Of a stretch of 64,000 nt of DNA, positions 25,844-34,441 are shown in pieces; the first letter of the stretch is position 1, and each line of letters begins with the position of its first letter. This DNA is from Roseovarius carneus (lineage in GTDB: Bacteria; Pseudomonadota; Alphaproteobacteria; Rhodobacterales; Rhodobacteraceae), in assembly GCF_020141465.1 (NCBI RefSeq), contig NZ_JAHSPD010000001.1, forward strand, positions 1,346,374 to 1,410,373. The letters run 5' to 3'. The notes beneath the pieces were generated by a model. It was not told the DNA's origin and made no database searches. It saw only the letters and a program-made list of their open reading frames with translations. A program made the translations under genes and the position numbers.

Positions 25844-26254
25844 TCAGGCCTCAGGCGCGATCTCGGTGCTGGCGAGGCGCTCGAAAATGCGCAGCACCTC
25901 GTCCTCGGTTGCGCATGCGACGGCGCCGGACTTCACCTCGTCCATGGACCAGATCCAGCTTTCCGCTGGATCGTCGCGCATGGCCCAGCCGGGGAAGAGG
26001 CGCGTGTCAACGCCCCGTCGCAAGAGTGTTGTAATCTCCAGATGGCGGTCATCGCGGCAGATACGCTGGTAACAAGCATCTACCATGGCCTCGGGGCCTT
26101 CGAGCATCTGAAGGAAAAGATCATGGCGCGCGATAAGCGCACCTGTGATGTTATCGCGTGCGTTCAGGCGGCGGGCATCGAGGAGGATGTTGGACAAGAT
26201 GGCGGCGTCAAAACCAAAGGGGCGCGAGGCATAGGCGATCTGAATAAGGGCCAT
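25844..26254 (-). CDS. BLUF-domain blue-light sensor
   Basis: This 136-residue protein is a single BLUF domain with a short C-terminal tail. The flavin-interacting residues are in place: Y8 in IAYASR, N31 in RRLNARDNITG, and Q49 in FLQMLEG. The conserved HLEITTLLRRGVDTRLFPGW segment follows. BLUF proteins bind FAD and switch the hydrogen-bond network around Tyr and Gln when illuminated with blue light. No output domain is fused, so the signal must pass to a partner. It lies between pheS and pheT in the same direction, with gaps of about 100 bp on each side. Confidence 0.9.
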   Translation of the reverse strand: MALIQIAYASRPFGFDAAILSNILLDARRLNARDNITGALIARHDLFLQMLEGPEAMVDACYQRICRDDRHLEITTLLRRGVDTRLFPGWAMRDDPAESWIWSMDEVKSGAVACATEDEVLRIFERLASTEIAPEA

Positions 26255-26359
26255 GGGGGTGCTCCTGTTCCACGCTGAATGCTATCGTGGATAGGCGCGC
26301 GAGTCGATGGGTCTGGGCGGCCAATGTGAGGTAAGCGTCCGGACGTTGACCCTTGGTCG

Positions 26360-27433
26360 CTAGCGGCTGAGCCCACCCCTGAGCGTCGGCACGTCCAGCG
26401 CGGAAAACCCGTAATGGCGCAGCCAGCGCAGGTCGGAATCGAAGAACGCCCGCAGGTCGGGGATGCCGTATTTAAGCATCGCGATCCGGTCGATTCCGAG
26501 GCCAAAGGCGAAGCCTTGCCACTCATTTGGGTCAATGTTCCCAGCCTGCAAAACCTTGGGATGGACCATGCCGGAGCCGAGCACTTCGAGCCAGTCATCG
26601 CCTTGGCCAACCTTGAGCGTACCGCCCTCCCATGAGCAGCGGATATCGACCTCGGCCGACGGCTCGGTGAACGGGAAATGCGAGGCGCGGAAGCGCAGCT
26701 CCACATCATCCACTTCGAAGAAGGCCTTCACAAACTCCTCCAGCACCCATTTGAGGTTAGCCATGGAGATATCCTTGTCGATGGCGAGCCCCTCAATCTG
26801 GTGGAACATGGGCGTGTGGGTCATGTCATAATCGGCGCGGTAGACACGGCCCGGCGCGATCACCCGTATGGGCGCGCCTTGGTCTTGCATCGCGCGGATT
26901 TGCACCGGCGAGGTGTGGGTGCGCAGCACATGCGGCGGGCGGTCGTCACCTTCGCTGCGGTGTGTGTAGAACGTGTCCATCTCGGCGCGCGCAGGGTGGT
27001 GGCCGGGGATGTTGAGTGCGTCGAAATTATACCAATCGGATTCGATCTGCGGCCCTTCGGCGACCTTGAAACCCATATCGGCGAAGATCGCTGTGACTTC
27101 CTCAGTCACTTGGGAAATCGGGTGGATCGTCCCTTGCCGCCGGGGGCGCGTGGGCAGCGTCACGTCAAGCCATTCGCGGCGGAGCCGTTCGTCCAGTGCC
27201 GCATCGCCAAGTGCTTCTTTCTTGGCCGCCAGCGCGCTCGCGATCTCGTCTTTCAGCGCGTTGAGCTTGGGTCCTGCGACTTGCCGTTCCTCAGGCGTCA
27301 TCCGGCCAAGCTCGCGCATTTGCAGGCTGATCTCGCCCTTCTTGCCGATGGCCTGTACGCGCAAATCCTCCAGCGCGGCCTCGCCGCCCGCATTGGCAAT
27401 CAGGTCAATATACTTGTCGCGCAGATCGTCCAT
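26360..27433 (-). CDS. pheS: Phenylalanine--tRNA ligase alpha subunit
   Basis: This is the 357-residue catalytic subunit of PheRS. An N-terminal coiled coil (about 1-85) contacts tRNA. The class II catalytic core follows, with motif 2 around [19 protein letters not shown] and motif 3 [22 protein letters not shown]. The gene starts the pheS-(BLUF)-pheT-ytoQ run on the minus strand. A PheST leader peptide was not found upstream. Confidence 0.96.
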   Translation of the reverse strand: MDDLRDKYIDLIANAGGEAALEDLRVQAIGKKGEISLQMRELGRMTPEERQVAGPKLNALKDEIASALAAKKEALGDAALDERLRREWLDVTLPTRPRRQGTIHPISQVTEEVTAIFADMGFKVAEGPQIESDWYNFDALNIPGHHPARAEMDTFYTHRSEGDDRPPHVLRTHTSPVQIRAMQDQGAPIRVIAPGRVYRADYDMTHTPMFHQIEGLAIDKDISMANLKWVLEEFVKAFFEVDDVELRFRASHFPFTEPSAEVDIRCSWEGGTLKVGQGDDWLEVLGSGMVHPKVLQAGNIDPNEWQGFAFGLGIDRIAMLKYGIPDLRAFFDSDLRWLRHYGFSALDVPTLRGGLSR

Positions 27434-27631
27434 GGCGTCAGCTCCCTTAGGCGGCTCGGCAGTGCCGATCTGCTAGCGGTCTGCCGGGATGATTGCAAGC
27501 GGCTTGGGATGCGAAAACCTTGCTTCAAATCTGCAGCAATATCCAGATTTTCGCCAGAATTCCGCCGCCTATGCGCCTCGCATGGTGCTGAAATTGTGGC
27601 CAGAGACGTATCGTCCAACAGGAGTTTTGCC

Positions 27632-27904
27632 ATGAAATTGACTGCCACCATCGCCGCTTGTGCCCTCGCGCTGGCGCTGACGTCCACATCCGCGCAGGCC
27701 CTTGTCAACGCGGTGCGCAGCGCGCCCACGCCGCCGCCCGCCACTGATCAGAGCCAATGGTTCACCACGCCCGATGGGTGTGCCTATTCACGCGCCAAGG
27801 CGCCGGGATATGCGCCACAATGGATATTGATCCTGAACCCGCATCACCTTGGCATGTGCCCTGCGCCACGTCACTGCGCGCCGTCATTGCGCGCGGGCAA
27901 CTGA
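27632..27904 (+). CDS. Small exported protein of unknown function
   Basis: This 90-residue protein begins with a clear signal peptide (MKLTATIAACALALALTSTS, then AQA at residues 21-23, cleavage after A23). The mature part has two cysteine-containing segments, DGCAYSRAKAPGYAPQW and GMCPAPRHC, which would suit one or two disulfides in the periplasm. AGGAG precedes the ATG. No family is recognised with confidence; similar short proteins with a DGCxYSRA motif seem common in this bacterial group. The final 34 bp overlap the 3' end of the convergent desaturase. Confidence 0.72.
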   Translation: MKLTATIAACALALALTSTSAQALVNAVRSAPTPPPATDQSQWFTTPDGCAYSRAKAPGYAPQWILILNPHHLGMCPAPRHCAPSLRAGN

Positions 27905-28794
27905 CCGGTCCCGAGGCCGCGCAGAAACTCCGCGTTGAAGGCTGTGTATCCCGGCGCTGTCACCTTGTGATGGCCCCGCATTGCCGCGTTCAGCGCGGGA
28001 AGCTTGTGAAAGGGCACCATCGGCAGGGCGTGATGCTCGGTGTGATAGGGCATGTTCCATGCGAGAAACTGCACGATGCGGTTGGTATAGGTCGTGCGGG
28101 TGTTGCGAAACATATCGGCCACGAAGGCGCAGCGCCCATGCTCGGCCAGAAGATAGAGCCTGAGGAATGGCTGCCCCAGAAGCACTGGCAGAAGCCATAT
28201 CCAAAACAGCAGCGGCGAGGCGAGAAGGCTGAGCGCCACGAGCGCGTAAATGGCCAGCATCGTCTGCGCCTCGCGCTGAAGGCGCGGCTTGGCCCGCTGT
28301 GGCGTGAAATCATCCTCTATCCGTCCGCGCGCAGTGCCCCATGTGATCCGCGCCATGGCGGCCCAAAGGGGCAGGCCCGAGACATGGCGAATATACTGCC
28401 AAGCCGTCTCCGGCTTGCCCCCTGCCGTCAATTCCGGGTCCTTGCCGGGAATGTTCGTGTGGCGGTGATGGGCCAGATGAAGATAGCGGAACCATTCAAA
28501 CGGTTGCAGGATCAAAACCCCGATGATGCGGCCCGCCCATTCGTTCAGCGCGCGCGAGGCAAAGGGCGTCTTGTGGGTGCATTCATGCTGTAGCGTGAAG
28601 AGAAAACAGATCACGATGCCTTGCGCCACGAGGGCCAACTGCCAAAGCGGCCAGCCTTGCGCGATCCAAACGGCAAACCCGGCGATTAGCGCCACATGCC
28701 CCGCCAGATGCCACAGCCCGGCCGCGTTCTCGGTCCGGCTTAGCTCTGCCAAGGCATCTTTGGGTAAGGCTGCGATGAAATCCTTATGGGTCAT
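27871..28794 (-). CDS. Membrane fatty acid desaturase family protein
   Basis: This 307-residue membrane di-iron protein has the three histidine boxes HECTHKT, HLAHHRHT and HTEHHA. Hydrophobic segments surround the first two boxes. It is predicted to oxidise or desaturate an acyl chain, carotenoid or related lipid using O2 and an electron donor; the substrate is uncertain. The ATG at 28794 (MTHKDFIAALP) is chosen over an upstream one. It is divergent from nothing nearby and may be transcribed with the lipoprotein gene upstream, which ends... in the same direction 60 bp away. Confidence 0.85.
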   Translation of the reverse strand: MTHKDFIAALPKDALAELSRTENAAGLWHLAGHVALIAGFAVWIAQGWPLWQLALVAQGIVICFLFTLQHECTHKTPFASRALNEWAGRIIGVLILQPFEWFRYLHLAHHRHTNIPGKDPELTAGGKPETAWQYIRHVSGLPLWAAMARITWGTARGRIEDDFTPQRAKPRLQREAQTMLAIYALVALSLLASPLLFWIWLLPVLLGQPFLRLYLLAEHGRCAFVADMFRNTRTTYTNRIVQFLAWNMPYHTEHHALPMVPFHKLPALNAAMRGHHKVTAPGYTAFNAEFLRGLGTGQLPARNDGAQ

Positions 28795-28854
28795 GATCTG
28801 ATTGCTCTGCGGGGCGCTGTGTCGGGGCAAGGCAGCCCCTCTTCAAGGTCCATC

Positions 28855-29361
28855 CTACTCAAGCGTCATGGTCTGAGCCATCAAACGTGTGATCAGCCTG
28901 TCGGCTAAAATTCTCATCAAACGGCTTTCGGCGTCTCTTCTTTCTGTCTCGGGAAAACTGCCGCCGCTTGTGTAGCTTGCGAACGCATCCACAGCGCTCA
29001 CGAACGCGACGGTATCTGTCTCCAGATTGACGAAATCAGCGACGACCCGGCCCACGACCTGAACCCGCGAGGCGTCGATCACGTCCAATCCCTGATAGCT
29101 GACGCTGAGCTGGTAATCGACCCTGTATTGTGGGTTTTGCGGCGGTGGAAGTCTCTCTTCAAAGGCTTTTAGGAAAAGAAACTCCGGCTGCGTGGTGGGA
29201 TCCCTCAAGCTTGCTTGGCTCAGCGCCCCCGGCGTTGCCGAATTCTCGCCGTAGACCGGCTCAAACCCGCAGGACGCGAGGCCCATGGCCACGACCGTCA
29301 TCAGCGCCAGCAAAGGTGATTTGCGCGATGCTGCTTGCGTTGCTTTTGACAAGAATCCCAT
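28855..29361 (-). CDS. LptE-like lipoprotein
   Basis: This is a 168-residue lipoprotein. The signal ends in lipobox LAS-C31, followed by CGFEPVYG, and the protein ends with a charged amphipathic helix RDAESRLMRILADRLITRL. That start and end pattern matches LptE, the outer-membrane lipoprotein that plugs the LptD barrel in LPS insertion. LptE is usually encoded between leuS and holA in alphaproteobacteria, so this copy beside two glycosyltransferase genes may be a paralogue or a relocated gene. It is on the minus strand downstream of those genes. Confidence 0.65.
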   Translation of the reverse strand: MGFLSKATQAASRKSPLLALMTVVAMGLASCGFEPVYGENSATPGALSQASLRDPTTQPEFLFLKAFEERLPPPQNPQYRVDYQLSVSYQGLDVIDASRVQVVGRVVADFVNLETDTVAFVSAVDAFASYTSGGSFPETERRDAESRLMRILADRLITRLMAQTMTLE

Positions 29362-29544
29362 TGAGGCGGCTCTTTCAGTCAGGTTTTTGTTTCTACACGG
29401 ACGAGCGGGGCGTCACTCGAATCTCCGAATTGATGCCACCGGCACGCGGCGGACCGATAATCTTGGCGGCTCCATAGCGCCCTGAACTTGGCGTTTTCTG
29501 ACGTCGAGGGGAAGGGAAATCTCGGCCACCGCCATGCCCTTGCG

Positions 29545-30402
29545 CTATCCGCGCCGGAGTGCGGCGAATATCCCTGCCATCCGTGCTGCATATTTATGCC
29601 TGCGCCGTGCGGACAAAAGCGTCAGTGGCGACAGCGCCCGCAACCCCGTGCGGAGAACGGCCACGGCCGCCGCGCGCCTGCGGCCATGTTTGCGCGTCGC
29701 ATAGATCTGCGAGAAGCCCCAATTCCAGTTCTTGATCCGCTCGCTCTTGGGTGACCAAGCAGAAGAAGCGCCGCCCACATGGCGCAATTCAGCCCCGTGG
29801 ATATACATCAATGGGCCTTGCGAGGCGGCCAGACGCACGCTGAGGTCATCATCCTCGAAGAAAAGAAAAATCTCGCTGTCGAACCCGCCCACCGCCTCGA
29901 AGGCCGCGCGCCGCACGAAAAACGCAGCCCCCGACAGAACCGGCAGAACGGTGTCTTGGCTCAATGCGCCCCTAGCCAACCACGCTGCGCGCGGCACAAG
30001 ATCGCTGCGCCGCTTGAGGACGGTCGTGCCATCATCATTGAGGATGCGCGGATTGAACGCCGACGCCTCCGGGTACTGATCTGCGGCCTGCACAAGCTTT
30101 TGCAAACTGTCGGGAAAGAGGATCGTATCGGGGTTGAGAAAAAGCAAAAATTCGGTCTCGGCCTGCGCGGCCCCCGTGTTGCACCCGACACCAAAGCCAA
30201 GGTTTTCGGCGCTCTCTAGCAGGCGCACAGTGCCCAAATCTGCCACCACATTGCGCAGCAACGCTTGGTCCCCAGAGGCATTGTCGAAGATCACAACAGG
30301 AGTTTGCGCCGGGATAGAGGCCAGCATATCTGCCACCACGCCCGCGCTGTTATAGGCCACTGTCACGATCGTGACGCGCGTGTTGGGATCACTCGGCATC
30401 AT
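29545..30402 (-). CDS. Glycosyltransferase family 2 protein
   Basis: This 285-residue GT-A enzyme of the rhamnosyltransferase-like type has VTIVTVAYNSAGVVADML at its N-terminus, then the nucleotide-sugar pocket with the DxD-like LNPDT segment. The acceptor region contains GAAFFVRRAAFEAVGGFD and the acidic FFEDDDLSVR. It probably adds a sugar to LPS or another surface glycan. The start is MMPSD at 30402; the second Met at 30399 is equally possible. It overlaps the 3' end of the GT25 gene by about 11-14 bp, so they are translationally coupled. Confidence 0.88.
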   Translation of the reverse strand: MMPSDPNTRVTIVTVAYNSAGVVADMLASIPAQTPVVIFDNASGDQALLRNVVADLGTVRLLESAENLGFGVGCNTGAAQAETEFLLFLNPDTILFPDSLQKLVQAADQYPEASAFNPRILNDDGTTVLKRRSDLVPRAAWLARGALSQDTVLPVLSGAAFFVRRAAFEAVGGFDSEIFLFFEDDDLSVRLAASQGPLMYIHGAELRHVGGASSAWSPKSERIKNWNWGFSQIYATRKHGRRRAAAVAVLRTGLRALSPLTLLSARRRHKYAARMAGIFAALRRG

Positions 30403-31126
30403 GGAGATATGCCTTGGAGAGCGCCTTGATCTTGCGGCGATAAAGCGGGCGCAGCACCTCGCGCCGCAGCCGCTCAACGGGGCCGCTTTTGCGGGTGATG
30501 AGGCTGCCGCCAAGCTCGTTTGAGATTTCGCGCACGCCGCAGGGCCAAATGGTCCGCACCGGCACTTGGTGGACCCATTGCATCTGCAAAAAACTGTCCA
30601 CTGGCCGGTCAAATGTCTCGGTCGCCGCCAGAAGCGCTTGGGCCGCGTTGCGGGTCACCAATTGCGCCACCATCCCGAGGGCCACACTGTCATATGATTT
30701 CAGATGGACCTCTCCGTTGGAGGCGATGTCGCGCAGAGCTGTCTCGCGCATCTTGATCGGAAAGCGGACAAGCTCGCCCTGCTGTGCGTGGGACAATGCG
30801 AGGTCCAAGGCCTTCGGAAAAATCTCCGGGTCGAGATGTAGATCGTCCTCAAGGATAAGTGCGGCCTCAAGCCCATCGTCGATGATTTTGCGCCAGCAGG
30901 CGCGGTGGCTGTGAAACGTGGCCACCTCGGAGGGCCTGAGATGAAACGGATAGCGTGGGCGCAGGCGGCGGGGCCTGTAGGCTTGGCTCTGCGCGCGGCT
31001 CATGTTTTGGCCGTCCACCGCTGCCACGATATGCGCTGGCAAAGGCACCATATCCATCATCTCACGCACCTGTGGCAGGCGCGCATGGGCGCGTTCAAGA
31101 TGAATGATCAGGCAGTCTGTCTGCAC
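30389..31126 (-). CDS. Glycosyltransferase family 25 (LPS biosynthesis) protein
   Basis: This 245-residue protein is of the GT25 type used to add hexoses to lipooligosaccharide. It opens with IIHLERAHARLPQVREMM, contains SEVATFHSHRACWRKIIDDG and has the catalytic-type acidic motif LILEDDLHLD. The C-terminus is basic. Together with the overlapping GT2 gene and the LptE-like gene it forms a small envelope-glycan cluster on the minus strand. Confidence 0.85.
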   Translation of the reverse strand: MQTDCLIIHLERAHARLPQVREMMDMVPLPAHIVAAVDGQNMSRAQSQAYRPRRLRPRYPFHLRPSEVATFHSHRACWRKIIDDGLEAALILEDDLHLDPEIFPKALDLALSHAQQGELVRFPIKMRETALRDIASNGEVHLKSYDSVALGMVAQLVTRNAAQALLAATETFDRPVDSFLQMQWVHQVPVRTIWPCGVREISNELGGSLITRKSGPVERLRREVLRPLYRRKIKALSKAYLHDAE

Positions 31127-31363
31127 GGCGTGATGCCTTCCCGGGATCGTGTATCTTGAGCGTCTGATGTGTTGCCACGCGAATTTATGGCAAGCGGGTC
31201 ACATGAGCAACTGTGGCGCCAGAGTTTTTTGGAGCGCGCAAATGGGGTGTCTTGAGTTTGGCTGAGTGAGTTCACCCCACCCCAGGGGACTTGATTGCCC
31301 AAAAGTCTCCGGCGCGGGCTGCGTAACTAAAAGCAGTTTTTGCGTGCCCTCTGCCCCACACGC

Positions 31364-31396
31364 AAAAACGCCGCCGGGGCAGAAGCACGGCGGCGT
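31364..31396 (-). terminator. Rho-independent terminator of rpmI-rplT
   Basis: ACGCCGCCG (31368-31376) pairs with CGGCGGCGT (31388-31396), followed on the minus strand by TTTT. It ends 26 bp after the rplT stop. The rest of 31127-31363 shows no gene. Confidence 0.88.
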
Positions 31397-31422
31397 CTTG
31401 ATGTCTGACAGCACGGAAGCGG

Positions 31423-31788
31423 TTAAGCTGCCAGCGCGCCTTTGGCTTGGTCCACGATCGCGGCAAATGCTGCGGGCTCGTGCACGGCCAGATCGGCCAG
31501 AACCTTGCGGTCCACTTCGACCCCGGCCAGTGTCAGGCCATTGATGAAGCGGCTGTATGTCAGCGCCTCGTCATGGCTGCGCACGGCGGCATTGATCCGT
31601 TGAATCCACAGGGCGCGGAAGTTGCGCTTGCGATTCTTGCGGTCGCGGGTCGCGTATTGGTTGGCCTTGTCGACGGCCTGAGCGGCCACCTTGAAGGTGT
31701 TCTTGCGGCGGCCATAATAGCCTTTGGCGGCCTTGATGACTTTCTTGTGACGGGCGTGGGTAACAACCCCACCTTTGACGCGTGCCAT
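31423..31788 (-). CDS. rplT: 50S ribosomal protein L20
   Basis: This 121-residue, very basic protein begins [30 protein letters not shown], the conserved extended N-terminus that threads into 23S rRNA. The globular C-terminal part contains the [10 protein letters not shown] segment. L20 is an early 50S assembly protein and represses its own operon in other bacteria. It lies 14 bp after rpmI. infC, the usual upstream partner, is not adjacent here. Confidence 0.98.
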   Translation of the reverse strand: MARVKGGVVTHARHKKVIKAAKGYYGRRKNTFKVAAQAVDKANQYATRDRKNRKRNFRALWIQRINAAVRSHDEALTYSRFINGLTLAGVEVDRKVLADLAVHEPAAFAAIVDQAKGALAA

Positions 31789-31802
31789 ATCTCAGATCCC
31801 CC

Positions 31803-32003
31803 TTATCGTGCGTAAGGCATCATCGGTTTGATGATACCTTCGTCTGCTTTGCTCAGCGTGGTAGTGCCGCGCGCGTTACGGAGAAATTTGTTGCTGCGTT
31901 TGATCATTCCGTGTTGCTTGCCGGCTTGCGCCGCCACGACACGGCCTGACGCCGTCACTTTGAATCGCTTTTTACAGCTTGATTTGGTCTTCATCTTGGG
32001 CAT
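31803..32003 (-). CDS. rpmI: 50S ribosomal protein L35
   Basis: This 66-residue basic protein begins [20 protein letters not shown] and contains the conserved [19 protein letters not shown] segment. It is first gene of the rpmI-rplT pair. The 132 bp upstream, between it and the sbtA stop, should hold the promoter; no infC is present. Confidence 0.97.
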   Translation of the reverse strand: MPKMKTKSSCKKRFKVTASGRVVAAQAGKQHGMIKRSNKFLRNARGTTTLSKADEGIIKPMMPYAR

Positions 32004-32135
32004 TTCCGGCTCCTATTCTGAGTTCGGTCGTATGCGCGCGACTCGGCATGCCACATTGGCCGGACGCGCGGGTGAAGCCGCCTTTTAGGCATCAATGCCG
32101 GGCCACGCAAGGGCAAAACCAGGCCCCTATGCGCC

Positions 32136-33188
32136 TCAAAACCCGATCATCGCGTCCGCCAGCGCCATGAAGAGAGGGATCGACAGGATCGCCACCGGCG
32201 TGCCCAACCCCGTGGAGGTGCCCACATAGGTCGAAGGGTTCGCCTCGGGCAGCGCGCCGCGCATGGTGGGTGGGCCAGAGATGTCCGAGCTGGACGCGGC
32301 CATCGTTGCCATCAAAACCACGCCACCTGCGGAAAATCCGGTGATGTGATGCGCGGCGAGGCCGAAGCCGAAGCCGATCATCCCGTGCACCAAAGGCCCC
32401 GCCAAGCCGTAGAGAATGTAGGCGCCCGCCACTTTGCGCATCTCCGCAAGGCGCGACCAGGCTTCCATCCCCATGACCAGCATCAGGATCGACAACAGAC
32501 CGCGGAAAAGCGGCTCATAGAAGCTGGCATAGACGCTTTCGGGGCGCGCGAAGATGCCGAGGGCAAGACCCAGCACAAGCGCTGATATCGCAGGGCTGCG
32601 GAACGTATCGACAAAGATGCCGCGTACTTCTGCGCCGCTCATACCGCCTTTAGGCGCTTCGCTTATGGCGGCTGCACCGCCAGTTGTGACCTCTGCCCCT
32701 GCGCGCCGGGCTTTGGCCATCCGTGCCAGTACAATGGCCGTGACAAGGGCTGCGATATCCATGAACGGGTAGAGCGCGCCGATGAAGCCCTCATACGCGA
32801 TGCCTTCGGAATCCAGAACCGCCATGCTGGCCGCCAACGTGGAGGCCGAGACCGCGCCAAAAAGCCCCGCTGTGGCCATCGCGTCCATATGCGAGACGCC
32901 GCGCAACCTTGCGATGGTCTGCGTGCCTAAAAGCACGATTGCGATCCCCGCCAACGCAGCAAAGAGCGCCGGCACCGCGAGCGAGATCAGATCCGCCTCA
33001 CGCACCGAGATGCCCGCGCTCATCCCCACTTTCAGCAGCAATAGCATCACTACGAATTTGTAGACCGGGTCCGGCACTTCCAGCTTGCTGCCCATCGCGG
33101 CGATCAGCATCCCACCCAGCAAAAACGCCAATGTAGGTTTTTGAAACTGCGATATGATGGTGGAAAAGATGTCGGCCAGAATATCCAT
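32136..33188 (-). CDS. Sodium-dependent bicarbonate permease (SbtA family)
   Basis: This 350-residue membrane protein begins MDILADIFSTIISQFQKPTL. It has ten hydrophobic segments in two inverted repeats, with the helix-breaking motifs FGAVSASTLAASMAVL and MAASSSDISGPPTMRGALPE that bind the ion and substrate in SbtA. It is predicted to import bicarbonate with Na+. No P-II-like SbtB gene is adjacent. AAGGAG precedes the ATG at 33188, which is why the longer upstream frame was dropped. A LysR regulator is divergently encoded 128 bp away, a standard arrangement for regulation by that protein. Confidence 0.88.
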   Translation of the reverse strand: MDILADIFSTIISQFQKPTLAFLLGGMLIAAMGSKLEVPDPVYKFVVMLLLLKVGMSAGISVREADLISLAVPALFAALAGIAIVLLGTQTIARLRGVSHMDAMATAGLFGAVSASTLAASMAVLDSEGIAYEGFIGALYPFMDIAALVTAIVLARMAKARRAGAEVTTGGAAAISEAPKGGMSGAEVRGIFVDTFRSPAISALVLGLALGIFARPESVYASFYEPLFRGLLSILMLVMGMEAWSRLAEMRKVAGAYILYGLAGPLVHGMIGFGFGLAAHHITGFSAGGVVLMATMAASSSDISGPPTMRGALPEANPSTYVGTSTGLGTPVAILSIPLFMALADAMIGF

Positions 33189-33249
33189 GTGACTCTCCTT
33201 GGGCGAAAGGCTTCGGAGGGATATGGCGGAGGGGGACGTGGATAATAAA

Positions 33250-33277
33250 TATAACTTTTCGCACAAAACGTTCTATA
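33250..33277. promoter_or_regulatory. Candidate LysR operator between sbtA and lysR
   Basis: TATAAC (33250-33255) and GTTCTATA (33270-33277) form an inverted repeat. An inner TTTT-N5-AAAA symmetry lies between the arms. The site is in the shared promoter region, 40 bp from the LysR start. It has the interrupted-dyad form that LysR regulators bind; the match is by pattern only. Confidence 0.5.
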
Positions 33278-33316
33278 AAAAAGATACCAAGCGCGCTAAC
33301 ATCCGGAGGGCCCTAG

Positions 33317-34180
33317 ATGCAGCAGTTGAACTATCACCACCTGCGCTATTTTCGCGAGGTCGCGCATGAGGGCAATCTCACCCGCGTGGCTGAGCGGCTG
33401 AACCTGTCGCAATCGGCCCTCTCGACACAGATCCGGGCGCTGGAGGCGCGGCTGGGACAGCCTCTGTTTGACCGGGTCGGGCGACAGCTGGTGCTGACGG
33501 AGGTGGGGCAGATCGCGCTGGATTATGCAGACCGGATTTTCACGGCGGGCGATGAGATGCTGGTGACTCTGCAAGGTGCGGGCAGCGAGGTGCCACCCCT
33601 CAAGGTGGGCGCGCTCTCCACCCTGTCGCGCAACTTTCAGCTGCGCTTTCTGGAGCCCTTGATGGCCCAACCCGAGGCAAGCTTCATCCTGCGCTCGGGC
33701 AATGCCGAGCCGCTTCTGGAGGCGCTGCGCTCGCTCACCCTCGATGTGGTGCTGACCACCGAGCCGCCAAGCAGTGCCGCACGCGGGGCCTTCACCGCGC
33801 ATCTCATTGCCGAGCAGACCGTGGGGCTGCACGGACCGCCCGCGCGGCTGGGATATGACAACCTGCGCGATCTTTTGGCCAATGAGCCGCTGATCGTGCC
33901 GACAGAAAGCCCCATCCGCACAGGGTTTGACAGCCTTGTGGCACGGCTCAAGGTCAGCCCCCGGATCGTGGCGGATGTGGATGATATGGCGATGGTGCGT
34001 CTTCTGGCGCGGGCGCAGGTGGGGGTTGCCGTGGCGCCGTCGGTTGTTCTGGCCGATGAGATCGCGGCGGGCACGGTGCAGACCGCGCCCTTTGATTTGG
34101 CGATCAAGGAGAGTTTTTACGCAGTCACTGTGCGGCGCAGCTTTCAGCATCCGGCGCTTGAGGGGCTTTTGCACCCCTGA
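33317..34180 (+). CDS. LysR family transcriptional regulator (NhaR-like)
   Basis: This is a 287-residue LysR regulator. The winged helix-turn-helix is at residues 5-64 (LNYHHLRYFREVAHEGNLTR, then LNLSQSALSTQIRALEARLG), followed by the linker helix and a two-lobe effector domain. The N-terminal sequence resembles NhaR-type regulators, which respond to sodium. Divergence from the sodium-dependent bicarbonate permease suggests it controls that gene. It ends 8 bp before the convergent small hypothetical gene. Confidence 0.9.
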   Translation: MQQLNYHHLRYFREVAHEGNLTRVAERLNLSQSALSTQIRALEARLGQPLFDRVGRQLVLTEVGQIALDYADRIFTAGDEMLVTLQGAGSEVPPLKVGALSTLSRNFQLRFLEPLMAQPEASFILRSGNAEPLLEALRSLTLDVVLTTEPPSSAARGAFTAHLIAEQTVGLHGPPARLGYDNLRDLLANEPLIVPTESPIRTGFDSLVARLKVSPRIVADVDDMAMVRLLARAQVGVAVAPSVVLADEIAAGTVQTAPFDLAIKESFYAVTVRRSFQHPALEGLLHP

Positions 34181-34188
34181 GGCCCGTC

Positions 34189-34410
34189 TCAGATAATCAT
34201 TGCCAAGACCCGCGCGAAGGCTGCGGGAATGTCCTGCAATTCATACCCGCCGGGTTTGGTTTGTATGGCGTAGACAATCAAAGCCCCGGAGGCGATCAGA
34301 GTGAAGGCGGCCACGCGCGGCGGGCGCTTATCGGACAGCGACGAAACGATGGACGGAACAGAGAATACGCCAATAACAAGGCCAGTCACGAGAAACAGGT
34401 CGGAGTTCAT
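34189..34410 (-). CDS. Small two-helix membrane protein of unknown function
   Basis: This 73-residue protein begins MNSDLFLVTGLVIGVFSVPS and has two hydrophobic helices separated by a basic turn (SDKRPPRVAAF), then an amphipathic C-terminus. It lies 31 bp after pyk on the same strand and is probably co-transcribed. I recognise similar short proteins next to pyk in this group but know of no function. The ATG at 34410 is preferred to one five codons upstream. Confidence 0.7.
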   Translation of the reverse strand: MNSDLFLVTGLVIGVFSVPSIVSSLSDKRPPRVAAFTLIASGALIVYAIQTKPGGYELQDIPAAFARVLAMII

Positions 34411-34441
34411 GCAGCGCCCTCTCAACTTATGTGAGGCGAGC

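Noticed and set aside
23436-26072. An 878-codon open frame on the plus strand opposite pheT
   Set aside because: His/Arg/Gly-rich antisense shadow of pheT. The pheT frame has all expected domains.
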